Origin: Muribaculaceae bacterium
GTDB lineage: Bacteria; Bacteroidota; Bacteroidia; Bacteroidales; Muribaculaceae
Direction: 5' to 3'
NCBI GenBank assembly: GCA_017559355.1
Contig: JAFYSL010000057.1
Span: 1 to 35,823 of the forward strand
DNA: 35,823 nt
Shown: piece by piece, positions 25,853 to 33,201 of the stretch
How the letters are laid out: each line of letters opens with the position of its first letter
Position numbering within the stretch: position 1 is the stretch's first letter
The notes under the pieces: model-generated
Seen by the model: only the letters and a program-made list of their open reading frames with translations
Told to the model about the DNA's origin: nothing
The model's database searches: none
Program-made: the position numbers and the translations under genes

Positions 25853-26311
25853 CTATAACATTACGAACAAAATTGGAGGGAATTGCCCAACGACACGATA
25901 AATGATGTCGCTGGTGTATTCGCTATACCCCGAGTATAATCTACTATTACTCCATGTGGCAAGAATGTTTGATGTGTAATTGCTTTTGCCATAATAGATA
26001 TATTTCCCATCAAAAGTGTAGAGAATGTCGCTTGAATAGCTGCTGCGACCTTTATAGAGAAACTGTCCGTCCCAAGTAGCTAAGATGTCGGAACTATACG
26101 AGCTATTCCCTTTATAGAGATATTTTCCATCCCATGAGTAGATAATGTCGCTACTGTAGGTGCTATTGCCACGAAAAAGGTGCTTACCGTCCCATGTATA
26201 TAGACAATCGCTTGAATATGTGCTGTTCCCACGATAAATCTTAGTTTGGGCTACAACTGTCACACAACACGTTAATATGACTAATAATATGGTGAAAAAT
26301 CTACGTTTCAT
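25853..26311 (-). CDS. Exported protein with six 20-residue repeats, unknown function
   Basis: A 152-residue protein with a signal peptide (about 1-22, ending VVAQ). From residue 27 almost the whole mature chain is six tandem 20-residue repeats of the form G-x-S-x-Y-x-S-D-I-L-x-x-W-D-G-K-x-L-Y-x. The first four are most alike; the fifth and sixth lose the W-D-G turn. Alternating hydrophobic and aromatic residues suggest two short strands per repeat and a beta-solenoid or similar fold. The protein is probably periplasmic or surface-exposed. No catalytic motif is visible and I do not recognise the family. It has its own promoter (26335-26365). Confidence 0.75.
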   Translation of the reverse strand: MKRRFFTILLVILTCCVTVVAQTKIYRGNSTYSSDCLYTWDGKHLFRGNSTYSSDIIYSWDGKYLYKGNSSYSSDILATWDGQFLYKGRSSYSSDILYTFDGKYIYYGKSNYTSNILATWSNSRLYSGYSEYTSDIIYRVVGQFPPILFVML

Positions 26312-26334
26312 ATCTCTCTACTATTTGATTATCA

Positions 26335-26365
26335 CAAAGTAAGGCAATAAGTGTTATATATGCAA
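26335..26365 (-). promoter_or_regulatory. Promoter of the 20-residue-repeat protein gene
   Basis: On the minus strand TTG (26363-26365), 20 bases, then TTACTTTG (26335-26342). The -7 differs from consensus at one base. Confidence 0.4.
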
Positions 26366-26422
26366 GCGAGTAGGGGTATATAAAAGAAAAACGACCAAAC
26401 ATTTCTGCTTGATCGTATCGAG

Positions 26423-26496
26423 TAGCGGGAACGAGAGTTGAACTCGTGACCTCCGGGTTATGAATCCGACGCTCTAACCAACTGAGCTATCCCGCC
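26423..26496 (-). tRNA. tRNA-Met (anticodon CAT)
   Basis: A 74-base cloverleaf on the minus strand. The acceptor GGCGGGA pairs with TCCCGCT (one G-U), the D arm is GCTCAGTTGGTTAGAGC, the anticodon loop is TTCATAA, and the T arm carries GTTCAACTC. CCA is not encoded. The first base pair makes an elongator tRNA-Met more likely than the initiator; a lysidine-modified tRNA-Ile cannot be fully excluded. Confidence 0.92.
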
Positions 26497-26515
26497 ATAT
26501 TTCCGTTTTGCGAGT

Positions 26516-26548
26516 GCAAAGATAGTGGTTTTGTTTTATTCTGCCAAA
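26516..26548 (-). promoter_or_regulatory. Promoter of the tRNA-Met gene
   Basis: On the minus strand TTTG (26545-26548), 20 bases, then TATCTTTGC (26516-26524), a near-perfect Bacteroidetes promoter about 20 bases upstream of the mature tRNA. Confidence 0.65.
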
Positions 26549-26584
26549 TTTTTTAAGAGAAAAGCGAAAATAAAATCATTTCGA

Positions 26585-26935
26585 TTACTTAAAACCTCTG
26601 ATAAAGATAAATTCTTCGCTAATTCGAGCAAAAATATTGATTAATGAGTTATATGCAGAGAGTGAAATATTGCTATTGTCGTAAACAGTGTTTTCATCAT
26701 TGGTGGCGATGGTAATTTTGCAATATACATCGGTGGGCATAGGTTTATTGCTATCAGTAGAGAGTGCTTGAGTGATATAAGAGGCAGTTTCGGAGAGTTG
26801 CGCGAATGGAATTTCCCCCTCTTCGCAACTATCGGTAGTAGCAAAGCGATAGTATGCTCGTGAGGCATTGAGCATTATATCGGCACGAGCCATATTCTCA
26901 ACCGAAAATGTTGCTGTGATAGAAACGTATTGCAT
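26585..26935 (-). CDS. Hypothetical protein, 116 residues
   Basis: A soluble-looking 116-residue protein (MQYVSITATFSVENMARADI to EEFIFIRGFK) with no signal peptide, membrane segment or known motif. It alternates strand-like stretches (YVSITATFSV, YCKITIATND) and helical ones (AYNSLINIFARISEEF), suggesting an alpha/beta fold. It has its own -7 box on the minus strand (TAACTTTGC at 26953-26961) close to the ATG. It lies between the tRNA-Met gene and a small outer-membrane protein gene. The promoter and in-frame coding character make it a likely real gene, but I do not know its function. Confidence 0.6.
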   Translation of the reverse strand: MQYVSITATFSVENMARADIMLNASRAYYRFATTDSCEEGEIPFAQLSETASYITQALSTDSNKPMPTDVYCKITIATNDENTVYDNSNISLSAYNSLINIFARISEEFIFIRGFK

Positions 26936-26952
26936 ATCCTTTTATCTTTGAT

Positions 26953-26961
26953 GCAAAGTTA
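26953..26961 (-). promoter_or_regulatory. -7 element of the 116-residue protein gene
   Basis: TAACTTTGC (minus-strand reading of GCAAAGTTA), 18 bases upstream of the ATG. Confidence 0.4.
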
Positions 26962-27044
26962 GTAATAGATTGTGTTATAGAAAAATTTTATGATGATATC
27001 GAAATTTTTCATAAACGAAATGTTTAATATGTGTGTTTATGTAT

Positions 27045-27052
27045 TATCTTTG
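27045..27052 (+). promoter_or_regulatory. -7 element of the outer-membrane barrel gene
   Basis: TATCTTTG followed by C, 39 bases upstream of the ATG at 27092. Confidence 0.5.
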
Positions 27053-27091
27053 CATCATAACAATATTAAATACTAACATAAATTGTAAATT

Positions 27092-27736
27092 ATGAAATCA
27101 ATTAAACGTTTTGTTGCTGTTGTAATCGTATGCGTTGCAATCGCTCTTCCAGCTTCGGCTCAATTCTCATTTGGTATTAAAGCTGGTGCCAAAATAAATG
27201 AAATTCCTGAAAATATCGGTGCTTTTGAGTTTGATGATTGTGCTGGTTTTACTGGTGGTATTATGGGTGAATTCACTTTCCCTATCGTAGGGCTAGGCGT
27301 TGATGCATCAGTGATGTATTCATATGAACCTATTTCTGCAGAACGTGAGTATGGCAAAAAAGAGACATCCTATACCGGAGCTAATCACTATCTTGATATT
27401 CCTATTAATTTGAAATATAAACTTTTAATTCCAGCTGTTGAGGAATTTGTAGCACCTTATGTATTTACTGGTCCTAATTTCTCATTTATGTTGAGTAAAG
27501 ATACTCAATCATTTGACCAATATTTCACTCAAAATCCAGTTGAAGTAGCTTGGAATCTTGGTATCGGTCTTGAATTGTTTAATCATCTTCAAATTGGTGC
27601 AAGCTATGGTTGGGGATTGAATAAATATATCACTGATTACGAAATTTTAGACGGAAATGTTGCTGACGCTAACCGATATATTAGCAATGGTAATAGAAAG
27701 AACTGTTGGACTATCACTGCAGCTTACTTGTTCTAA
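27092..27736 (+). CDS. Small outer-membrane beta-barrel (porin-family) protein
   Basis: A 214-residue protein with a signal peptide (MKSIKRFVAVVIVCVAIALPASAQ). The mature chain alternates strands typical of an eight-stranded OmpA/OmpX-like barrel: FSFGIKAGAKI at the start, a central YLDIPINLKYKLLI, EVAWNLGIGLELFNHLQIGASYGWGL, and a final WTITAAYLF with the C-terminal aromatic. Bacteroidetes encode many such 'porin family / outer membrane beta-barrel' proteins of unknown substrate. It is a single gene with its own promoter and terminator. Confidence 0.87.
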   Translation: MKSIKRFVAVVIVCVAIALPASAQFSFGIKAGAKINEIPENIGAFEFDDCAGFTGGIMGEFTFPIVGLGVDASVMYSYEPISAEREYGKKETSYTGANHYLDIPINLKYKLLIPAVEEFVAPYVFTGPNFSFMLSKDTQSFDQYFTQNPVEVAWNLGIGLELFNHLQIGASYGWGLNKYITDYEILDGNVADANRYISNGNRKNCWTITAAYLF

Positions 27737-27761
27737 TAATAGAATTTCATAAAAACATCAT

Positions 27762-27797
27762 AGACTGTCATCTCACAAGGGTGGCAGTCTTTTTTTA
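27762..27797 (+). terminator. Terminator after the outer-membrane barrel gene
   Basis: AGACTGTCAT (27762-27771) pairs with GTGGCAGTCT (27781-27790) with two G-U pairs, followed by TTTTTTT. Element R7 follows immediately. Confidence 0.85.
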
Positions 27798-27799
27798 TA

Positions 27800-27844
27800 A
27801 TGTTACCATATGTTTCCCATGTTACCATCGGTAACGGGTAACAT
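27800..27844 (+). repeat. GTTACC element, copy R7
   Basis: The most diverged copy: GTTACC, a variant GTTTCCC, GTTACC, then ATCGGTAACGGGTAACAT. It lies between the terminator of the barrel gene and the stop codon of the convergent gene, 4 bases from that stop. Confidence 0.85.
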
Positions 27845-27847
27845 CAA

Positions 27848-28489
27848 TCAATCATTCATTAAACCCATAGCGTGTGAACGGCCTACGAGGTCGGCAAAGA
27901 GTGGAAGTGGGGCAGAGGGATTTACATCTTCGTCAACAACTTTGATTGTAGGAGTTTGTATATCTACGTCGTTGCGTAATTGTGAGAGAATTTGGTATGC
28001 AACATGAAGGTGAGGAAAATCGGGACGAGCCTTGCCAACCTTGTTGTAGTAGTAATATAGCATTGATGCCAAATATCGCATAATCTCATTGAGGTGTTCA
28101 CGATCAGTGGCATCGGCATTGGCAAACTGTTGTTGAATGATTTGCATCAACGCAAAAATGGCTGTGATGTATAGTTGCATTGCCGATTGATTAAGCGAAA
28201 GGGAATCGCTCCTATCTATAGCCATTTGGAAAAGAGCAGTAACTGCCGTAGCGTATGCATCGTTGCAGTTGCTCATCATAGCGAGAGCATCGCAATGGTA
28301 TGCAGCAAGAATTGCCAACGCAGAGATTTCGTTTTGCGACGTACTATTATTGTTTCGAGCTACAGTCCACAAAGCATCAGCTTTAGCAAGTAGTTCGCCT
28401 GAAAGTCGCACAGCATCTTCAATATCTCCCTTGTCGAGCATTTCATCTATGGAGCGACAATTTTCTAATAATGCGTTGATTTTATCCAT
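27848..28489 (-). CDS. Hypothetical helical protein, 213 residues
   Basis: A 213-residue, almost entirely alpha-helical cytoplasmic protein (MDKINALLENCRSIDEML at the start, repeated Ala-rich helices such as ALAILAAYHCDALAMMS and YLASMLYYYYNKVGKA in the middle). The helix-turn-helix pairing looks like a TPR-type repeat fold. The last 45 residues are less ordered. I find no catalytic motif and do not recognise the family. It is divergent from the ECF sigma factor gene and shares a 100-base promoter region with it, so a functional link is possible but unproven. Confidence 0.65.
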   Translation of the reverse strand: MDKINALLENCRSIDEMLDKGDIEDAVRLSGELLAKADALWTVARNNNSTSQNEISALAILAAYHCDALAMMSNCNDAYATAVTALFQMAIDRSDSLSLNQSAMQLYITAIFALMQIIQQQFANADATDREHLNEIMRYLASMLYYYYNKVGKARPDFPHLHVAYQILSQLRNDVDIQTPTIKVVDEDVNPSAPLPLFADLVGRSHAMGLMND

Positions 28490-28507
28490 TAATTCACTTA
28501 ATTTTGA

Positions 28508-28516
28508 GCAAAATTA
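28508..28516 (-). promoter_or_regulatory. -7 element of the 213-residue protein gene
   Basis: TAATTTTGC on the minus strand; a TTG about 22 bases upstream (near 28536-28538) could be the -33. That TTG overlaps the proposed ECF -35 of the divergent gene. Confidence 0.4.
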
Positions 28517-28536
28517 GAATTTTTCTTTGATAGTGT

Positions 28537-28565
28537 TGCAACTAAAATGAAGTTTGTGCGTCTAA
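28537..28565 (+). promoter_or_regulatory. ECF-type promoter upstream of the sigma factor gene
   Basis: TGCAAC (28537-28542), 16 bases, then CGTC (28559-28562) and TAA. This matches the AAC / CGT pattern common to promoters read by ECF sigma factors, not the housekeeping TAnnTTTG pattern, and suggests autoregulation. The ATG at 28590 follows about 25 bases later. Confidence 0.45.
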
Positions 28566-28589
28566 CGAGCATAAAAGATATATTTTTAT

Positions 28590-29081
28590 ATGGCGATTAA
28601 ATTGGAAAAAGAGAAGCAATTTATGTCGATGATTGAGGAGAATCGTCAATTGATATACAAGGTGTGCTATATGTATGCTACCGACGATGATCACTTCAAC
28701 GACCTATATCAAGAGGTACTTATTCACATTTGGCAAGGCCTTGAGAATTTTAGAGGTTCATCTCAAATGTCGACATGGATTTACCGTACATCAATCAATA
28801 CATGCGTAACCTATTATCGCAAAAATCATAAATATAACGAAATGGAGTCGATTGATGGTTTGTCGATTGTAGATGTTGATGATGGTACACATCGTCAGCA
28901 GTTAAAAGAATTATATCGTCTCATAAACCGTCTTGACCGACTTGAAAAGGCGATAATACTCCTATGGCTTGACGAAAAATCCTATGATGAAATCTCCGAA
29001 ATCACTGGGCTGAGTCGCAATAATGTGGCATCACGATTGAGGAGAATTAAGATGAAATTACAACAATTTAGCGAAGAATAA
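28590..29081 (+). CDS. ECF-type RNA polymerase sigma factor
   Basis: A 163-residue sigma-70 family protein with region 2 (NRQLIYKVCYMYATDDDHFNDLYQEVLIHIW at about 18-48, then FRGSSQMSTWIYRTSINTCVTYYRK) and region 4 (LDRLEKAIILLWLDEKSYDEISEITGLSRNNVASRLRRIKMKL at about 112-155). Regions 1 and 3 are absent, as in ECF factors. It redirects RNA polymerase in response to some envelope or cell signal. The next gene, 13 bases downstream, encodes a membrane protein that may be its anti-sigma partner. The upstream region carries an ECF-like promoter. Confidence 0.9.
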   Translation: MAIKLEKEKQFMSMIEENRQLIYKVCYMYATDDDHFNDLYQEVLIHIWQGLENFRGSSQMSTWIYRTSINTCVTYYRKNHKYNEMESIDGLSIVDVDDGTHRQQLKELYRLINRLDRLEKAIILLWLDEKSYDEISEITGLSRNNVASRLRRIKMKLQQFSEE

Positions 29082-29094
29082 AAAACTGAATACT

Positions 29095-29673
29095 ATGGAT
29101 ATTGATGAATTGAAATCGCAATGGAAATCGATGGAATTGCGCATCGACCGTCTCGAAAAAGATAATAAGCAGTTGCTTTCACGCATTAGTAGCGACCGCA
29201 TGAAAGGCGTGAGGGGTAAATTAATAGCTCGTTATCGTGCTATTATAATGGTTTGTGTGTTAAGCCCATCATGGATTGTGCTGATGGATAAGATGTGGGA
29301 ATTTGATAATGAGATTCTTATCATATATACTTTCTTCTTTTTTGTTATGGCATTGGCCAACTATTATATGTGTCGACTTATAGAGAAGATTGATAGTTCT
29401 GTTATGTCAATAAAAGAGGCATTAGTGGCTACAGCAAAAGTGGAGGATACTCGTCAAAAAGTAAAACTTTTAGGGTGGATTTTGGCTGTGCCATTGACGA
29501 TAATTATGTTTGATGTATTCCAAGAGATAGGACATCCCGAGGTGATATATGGAGCATGTGCAGGGCTTGTAATAGGTGGTGTAGTTGGCTATTTGGTTGA
29601 GCGTAAAACGCGTCGCTTAATACGCGAACTTCGCCAAACACTCGCTGATGCACTCGCCGATGATGAAGAATAG
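29095..29673 (+). CDS. Membrane protein, possible anti-sigma factor
   Basis: A 192-residue protein. The N-terminal 50 residues are a charged, probably coiled-coil cytoplasmic region (MDIDELKSQWKSMELRIDRLEKDNKQLL). Four hydrophobic segments follow, at about 50-65, 77-94, 125-142 and 149-165, and the C-terminus is charged (ERKTRRLIRELRQTLADAL). It lies 13 bases after the ECF sigma gene, the usual place for a cognate anti-sigma. No zinc-binding anti-sigma motif (HxxxCxxC) is seen, so the role is inference from position and topology. Confidence 0.7.
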   Translation: MDIDELKSQWKSMELRIDRLEKDNKQLLSRISSDRMKGVRGKLIARYRAIIMVCVLSPSWIVLMDKMWEFDNEILIIYTFFFFVMALANYYMCRLIEKIDSSVMSIKEALVATAKVEDTRQKVKLLGWILAVPLTIIMFDVFQEIGHPEVIYGACAGLVIGGVVGYLVERKTRRLIRELRQTLADALADDEE

Positions 29674-29726
29674 CAAATATAGGTGCATTTTTGTTAAAAA
29701 CTTCTGCGAAAAATGTGAGGTAATAA

Positions 29727-29757
29727 TTTGCGAGTAGCGGGATATTCACTAACTTTG
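29727..29757 (+). promoter_or_regulatory. Promoter of the pyrB-pyrI operon
   Basis: TTTG (29727-29730), 19 bases, then TAACTTTG (29750-29757): an almost ideal Bacteroidetes promoter, 38 bases upstream of the pyrB ATG. I see no pyrimidine-type attenuator in this short leader. Confidence 0.7.
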
Positions 29758-29795
29758 TAGCAATATAAGTTATAACTCAAAAACTACATTGTGCA

Positions 29796-30728
29796 ATGAA
29801 TAGCAATAGCCTCGTGTCAATCTCCGATATCTCAAAAGAGGAGATATTGCGACTCCTTGAAAATGCTCGCTATTTTGAGGAGAATCCCAATCACAAAATT
29901 CTTGACGGTAAAGTTGTGGCAACCCTATTTTTTGAGCCATCAACCCGCACAAGATTGAGTTTTGAAACAGCAGTAAATCGCCTTGGTGGTCGTGTAATCG
30001 GATTCTCCGATGCAAGCACTACAAGTTCGTCAAAAGGCGAAACACTCAAAGATACCATTAAGATGGTGAGCAATTATGTTGACCTCATTGTGATGCGACA
30101 CTATCTAGAGGGGGCTGCTCGTTATGCTACCGAAGTTACTGATACTCCAATTATCAATGCTGGCGACGGTGCACATCAACACCCCACTCAAACAATGCTC
30201 GACCTCTATTCAATTTACAAAACTCAAGGCACTCTTGATAATCTCACAATTACAATGGTGGGCGACTTGAAATATGGTCGCACAGTGCATTCATTGTTGA
30301 TGGCAATGCAGTATTTCAACCCTACATTTAACTTTGTGGCTTGTGATGAATTGAAAATGCCTGCTGAATATAAAGAGTTTTGCGACAAAAAGGGTATTAA
30401 ATACACCGAGCACAAAGATTTCTCACAAGAGGTAATCAACTCATCAGATATTATCTACATGACACGCGTGCAACGTGAGCGTTTCACCGATATTATGGAA
30501 TATGAAAAGGTGAAAAACCTTTATAACCTCCATAATGCAATGCTCGACAATTCAAAGGATAATCTTCGTATTCTTCACCCACTGCCCCGTGTAACAGAGA
30601 TTGATCAAGATGTTGACGATAATCCAAAAGCATATTATTTCCAACAAGCTCAAAACGGATTATATGCTCGCCAAGCAATAATTTGTAGAGCGTTAAACAT
30701 TGATATTAAGGAGGTACAAAAATCATGA
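29796..30728 (+). CDS. pyrB: Aspartate carbamoyltransferase catalytic subunit
   Basis: A 310-residue enzyme that joins carbamoyl phosphate and aspartate in pyrimidine synthesis. The carbamoyl-phosphate site [14 protein letters not shown] is at about 48-61, then [27 protein letters not shown], and [10 protein letters not shown] with the conserved proline loop. Length matches the E. coli type that forms a 12-mer with PyrI. The start of pyrI overlaps its stop by 4 bases (ATGA), which couples subunit synthesis. Confidence 0.97.
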   Translation: MNSNSLVSISDISKEEILRLLENARYFEENPNHKILDGKVVATLFFEPSTRTRLSFETAVNRLGGRVIGFSDASTTSSSKGETLKDTIKMVSNYVDLIVMRHYLEGAARYATEVTDTPIINAGDGAHQHPTQTMLDLYSIYKTQGTLDNLTITMVGDLKYGRTVHSLLMAMQYFNPTFNFVACDELKMPAEYKEFCDKKGIKYTEHKDFSQEVINSSDIIYMTRVQRERFTDIMEYEKVKNLYNLHNAMLDNSKDNLRILHPLPRVTEIDQDVDDNPKAYYFQQAQNGLYARQAIICRALNIDIKEVQKS

Positions 30729-31183
30729 CAGGTAAAAAAGAACTCGCTGTAGCTGCATTGCAAAACGGCACCGTTATCGACCACATTCCCTCTTCGGTAT
30801 TGTTTGATGCTGTAAAGATTTTGGGAATTGAAAAGTTGGATACTCATGTTACAATAGGTAACAATCTCAATAGTAAAAAACTTGGCAAGAAGGGCATCAT
30901 CAAAGTTGCTGATGTGGAATTTCCCGAAGCAACACTCAATCGCATAGCCCTAATTGCTCCATCGGCAGTAGTGAATATCATTCGTGACTTTGAGGTGGTA
31001 GAGAAACATCAAGTGCAATTGCCCGATAATATTGTGGGGATTGTAAAATGTGGTAATCCAAAGTGTATCACTAACAACGAACCGATGAAGACTCGTTTCG
31101 AAGTAGTTGATCGCGAAAATGTAACTATTCGTTGTCACTATTGCGGACATTCAGTAACAAATAAAGAGGCTCAAATTGACTAA
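30725..31183 (+). CDS. pyrI: Aspartate carbamoyltransferase regulatory subunit
   Basis: A 152-residue PyrI with an N-terminal allosteric nucleotide-binding domain (about 1-100; [23 protein letters not shown]) and a C-terminal zinc domain. The four zinc cysteines are seen in VKCGNPKCI and IRCHYCGHS. It mediates CTP/ATP control of PyrB. Overlap with pyrB and the short gap to the next gene indicate an operon. Confidence 0.97.
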   Translation: MTGKKELAVAALQNGTVIDHIPSSVLFDAVKILGIEKLDTHVTIGNNLNSKKLGKKGIIKVADVEFPEATLNRIALIAPSAVVNIIRDFEVVEKHQVQLPDNIVGIVKCGNPKCITNNEPMKTRFEVVDRENVTIRCHYCGHSVTNKEAQID

Positions 31184-31195
31184 GAAATATTGCTG

Positions 31196-31762
31196 ATGAA
31201 GCAGAGTTGGAAACCCGGTACAATGATTTATCCCTTGCCTGCAGTGCTTGTGAGTTGTGGTAACACTCCCGAGCGTCGCAATCTTATTACAGTGGCATGG
31301 ACCGGAACAATCTGCACTAATCCAGCAATGTGTTATATATCCATTCGTCCCGAACGCCATAGTTATGGTATAATCAAAGAGGAGATGGAGTTTACAATCA
31401 ATCTCACTACCGAAGCAATGGCTCATGCGACCGATTGGTGTGGAGTGCGCTCGGGAAAGGATTTTGACAAATGGAAAGAAACTGGACTTACCCCAATGCC
31501 TGGAGTGAAAGTCGGTTGCCCATACATCGAAGAGGCTCCATTATCGATTGAATGTCGTGTGAAAGAGATTGTAAAACTTGGAAGCCATGATATGTTTATC
31601 GCCGAAGTGCTCAATGTGCTTGCCGATGAAAAATATATGGATTCAGAAACAGGAGCATTTGATCTAGCAAAGGCTCTACCTATAAGTTATAGCCATGGTG
31701 GGTACTACACTCAAGGCGAAAAGATAGGGGGCTTTGGTTGGACAGTAAAGAAAAAGAAATAA
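31196..31762 (+). CDS. Flavin reductase-like FMN-binding protein
   Basis: A 188-residue protein of the flavin reductase (split beta-barrel, FMN-binding) family. The N-terminal region has [15 protein letters not shown], then [43 protein letters not shown] and a late [12 protein letters not shown] start at ATG 31196; two in-frame upstream codons (TTG, CTG) lack support. It follows pyrI by 12 bases and precedes glyA by 28 bases. Related proteins reduce flavins or act as flavoredoxins; the substrate is unknown. A direct link to pyrimidine synthesis is not evident. Confidence 0.87.
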   Translation: MKQSWKPGTMIYPLPAVLVSCGNTPERRNLITVAWTGTICTNPAMCYISIRPERHSYGIIKEEMEFTINLTTEAMAHATDWCGVRSGKDFDKWKETGLTPMPGVKVGCPYIEEAPLSIECRVKEIVKLGSHDMFIAEVLNVLADEKYMDSETGAFDLAKALPISYSHGGYYTQGEKIGGFGWTVKKKK

Positions 31763-31790
31763 ATCAATAACTAATATATTATCAAAATTC

Positions 31791-33071
31791 ATGGAAAGAG
31801 ATAATCAAATTTTTGACATTATCGAGCGTGAACATCAACGCCAAAAGAAAGGTATTGAACTCATCGCATCTGAAAACTTTGTAAGCGAACAAGTGATGCA
31901 AGCAATGGGCTCTTGCCTCACAAACAAGTATGCTGAAGGCTATCCTGGACACCGTTATTATGGTGGTTGCCAAGTGGTAGACGAAGCTGAATCACTCGCT
32001 ATCGAACGCCTTAAAGAAATCTTCGGTGCAAGCTATGCTAACGTGCAACCACACTCAGGTGCGCAAGCAAATATGGCTGTATTTATGGCTTGTATGCAAC
32101 CAGGCGACAAATTCCTCGGTTTGAACCTCGCACATGGTGGTCACCTTTCACACGGTAGCCCTGTGAACTTCTCAGGCCTTATGTTCCAAGCTCTTGAATA
32201 TAACGTGAAAGAAGATACAGGTTTGGTTGACTATGACCAAATGGAAGAGGTAGCACGTCGCGAACGTCCTAAATTGATTATTGGTGGTGCAAGTGCTTAC
32301 TCTCGCGAATGGGATTATGCTCGCATGCGTCGTCTTGCTGACGAAATCGGTGCTATCTTCATGGTTGACATGGCTCACCCTGCAGGTCTTATTGCTGCTG
32401 GTTTGCTTGATAACCCAGTGAAACATGCTCATATCGTAACATCAACAACTCACAAGACTCTTCGTGGTCCTCGTGGTGGTATCATTCTTCTTGGTGAAGA
32501 CTTCGAAAACCCATGGGGCAAAAAGACTCCAAAGGGTGTAACTCGCATGATGTCATCTATCCTCGACTCTGCAGTATTCCCAGGTGTACAAGGTGGTCCA
32601 CTCGAACACGTTATTGCTGCTAAAGCTGTAGCATTTGGCGAAGCACTTCAACCTGAATATAAAGAATACCAAGCACAAGTGAAGAAAAATGCTGCAGTTA
32701 TGGCTCAAGCACTTGTTGACAAAGGTTACAAAATCATCTCTGGTGGTACCGACAACCACTGTATGCTCGTTGACCTTCGCACTAAGTTCCCTGAATTGAC
32801 AGGTAAAGTTGCTGAAAAGGTACTCGTTGAAGCAGATATTACAGCTAACAAAAATATGGTTCCATTCGATAGCCGTTCACCATTCCAAACATCAGGTATT
32901 CGTCTTGGTACTCCTGCTATCACTACTCGTGGTGCTAAAGAAGACCTCATGGGCGAAATCGTAGAAATGATTGATACAGTACTTTCTAACCCTGAAGATG
33001 AAAAAATCATCGCTTCAGTACGCGAAAAAGTTAACTCAATCATGGTTGAATACCCAATGTTTGCGTATTAA
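31791..33071 (+). CDS. glyA: Serine hydroxymethyltransferase
   Basis: A 426-residue pyridoxal-phosphate enzyme that converts serine and tetrahydrofolate to glycine and methylene-tetrahydrofolate, a main source of one-carbon units. Signatures are [11 protein letters not shown] at the start, [23 protein letters not shown], and the PLP lysine in [15 protein letters not shown]. It is rich in favoured codons, like the exb operon, pointing to high expression. It is the last gene of a run that starts with pyrB, and I see no strong promoter in the 28-base gap before it. A terminator follows at 33100-33135. Confidence 0.97.
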   Translation: MERDNQIFDIIEREHQRQKKGIELIASENFVSEQVMQAMGSCLTNKYAEGYPGHRYYGGCQVVDEAESLAIERLKEIFGASYANVQPHSGAQANMAVFMACMQPGDKFLGLNLAHGGHLSHGSPVNFSGLMFQALEYNVKEDTGLVDYDQMEEVARRERPKLIIGGASAYSREWDYARMRRLADEIGAIFMVDMAHPAGLIAAGLLDNPVKHAHIVTSTTHKTLRGPRGGIILLGEDFENPWGKKTPKGVTRMMSSILDSAVFPGVQGGPLEHVIAAKAVAFGEALQPEYKEYQAQVKKNAAVMAQALVDKGYKIISGGTDNHCMLVDLRTKFPELTGKVAEKVLVEADITANKNMVPFDSRSPFQTSGIRLGTPAITTRGAKEDLMGEIVEMIDTVLSNPEDEKIIASVREKVNSIMVEYPMFAY

Positions 33072-33099
33072 TCATCTGAAATTAGAATTCAATGATAAT

Positions 33100-33135
33100 A
33101 AGGTTGCATCATTCGTTGGTGCAACCTTTTTTTGT
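33100..33135 (+). terminator. Terminator after glyA
   Basis: AAGGTTGCA pairs with TGCAACCTT around a short loop and is followed by TTTTTTT. It separates glyA from the RHS fragment. Confidence 0.88.
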
Positions 33136-33201
33136 ACTTAAAACTTTTTTATATTCAAAAATATTGTAATTTAGTCGCATGAATCAGAATATAATCTCAC
33201 T

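Noticed and set aside
6184-27844. The GTTACC repeats as a CRISPR array
   Set aside because: The copies are separated by kilobases of genes, occur in both orientations, have no regular spacers, and no cas genes are present.
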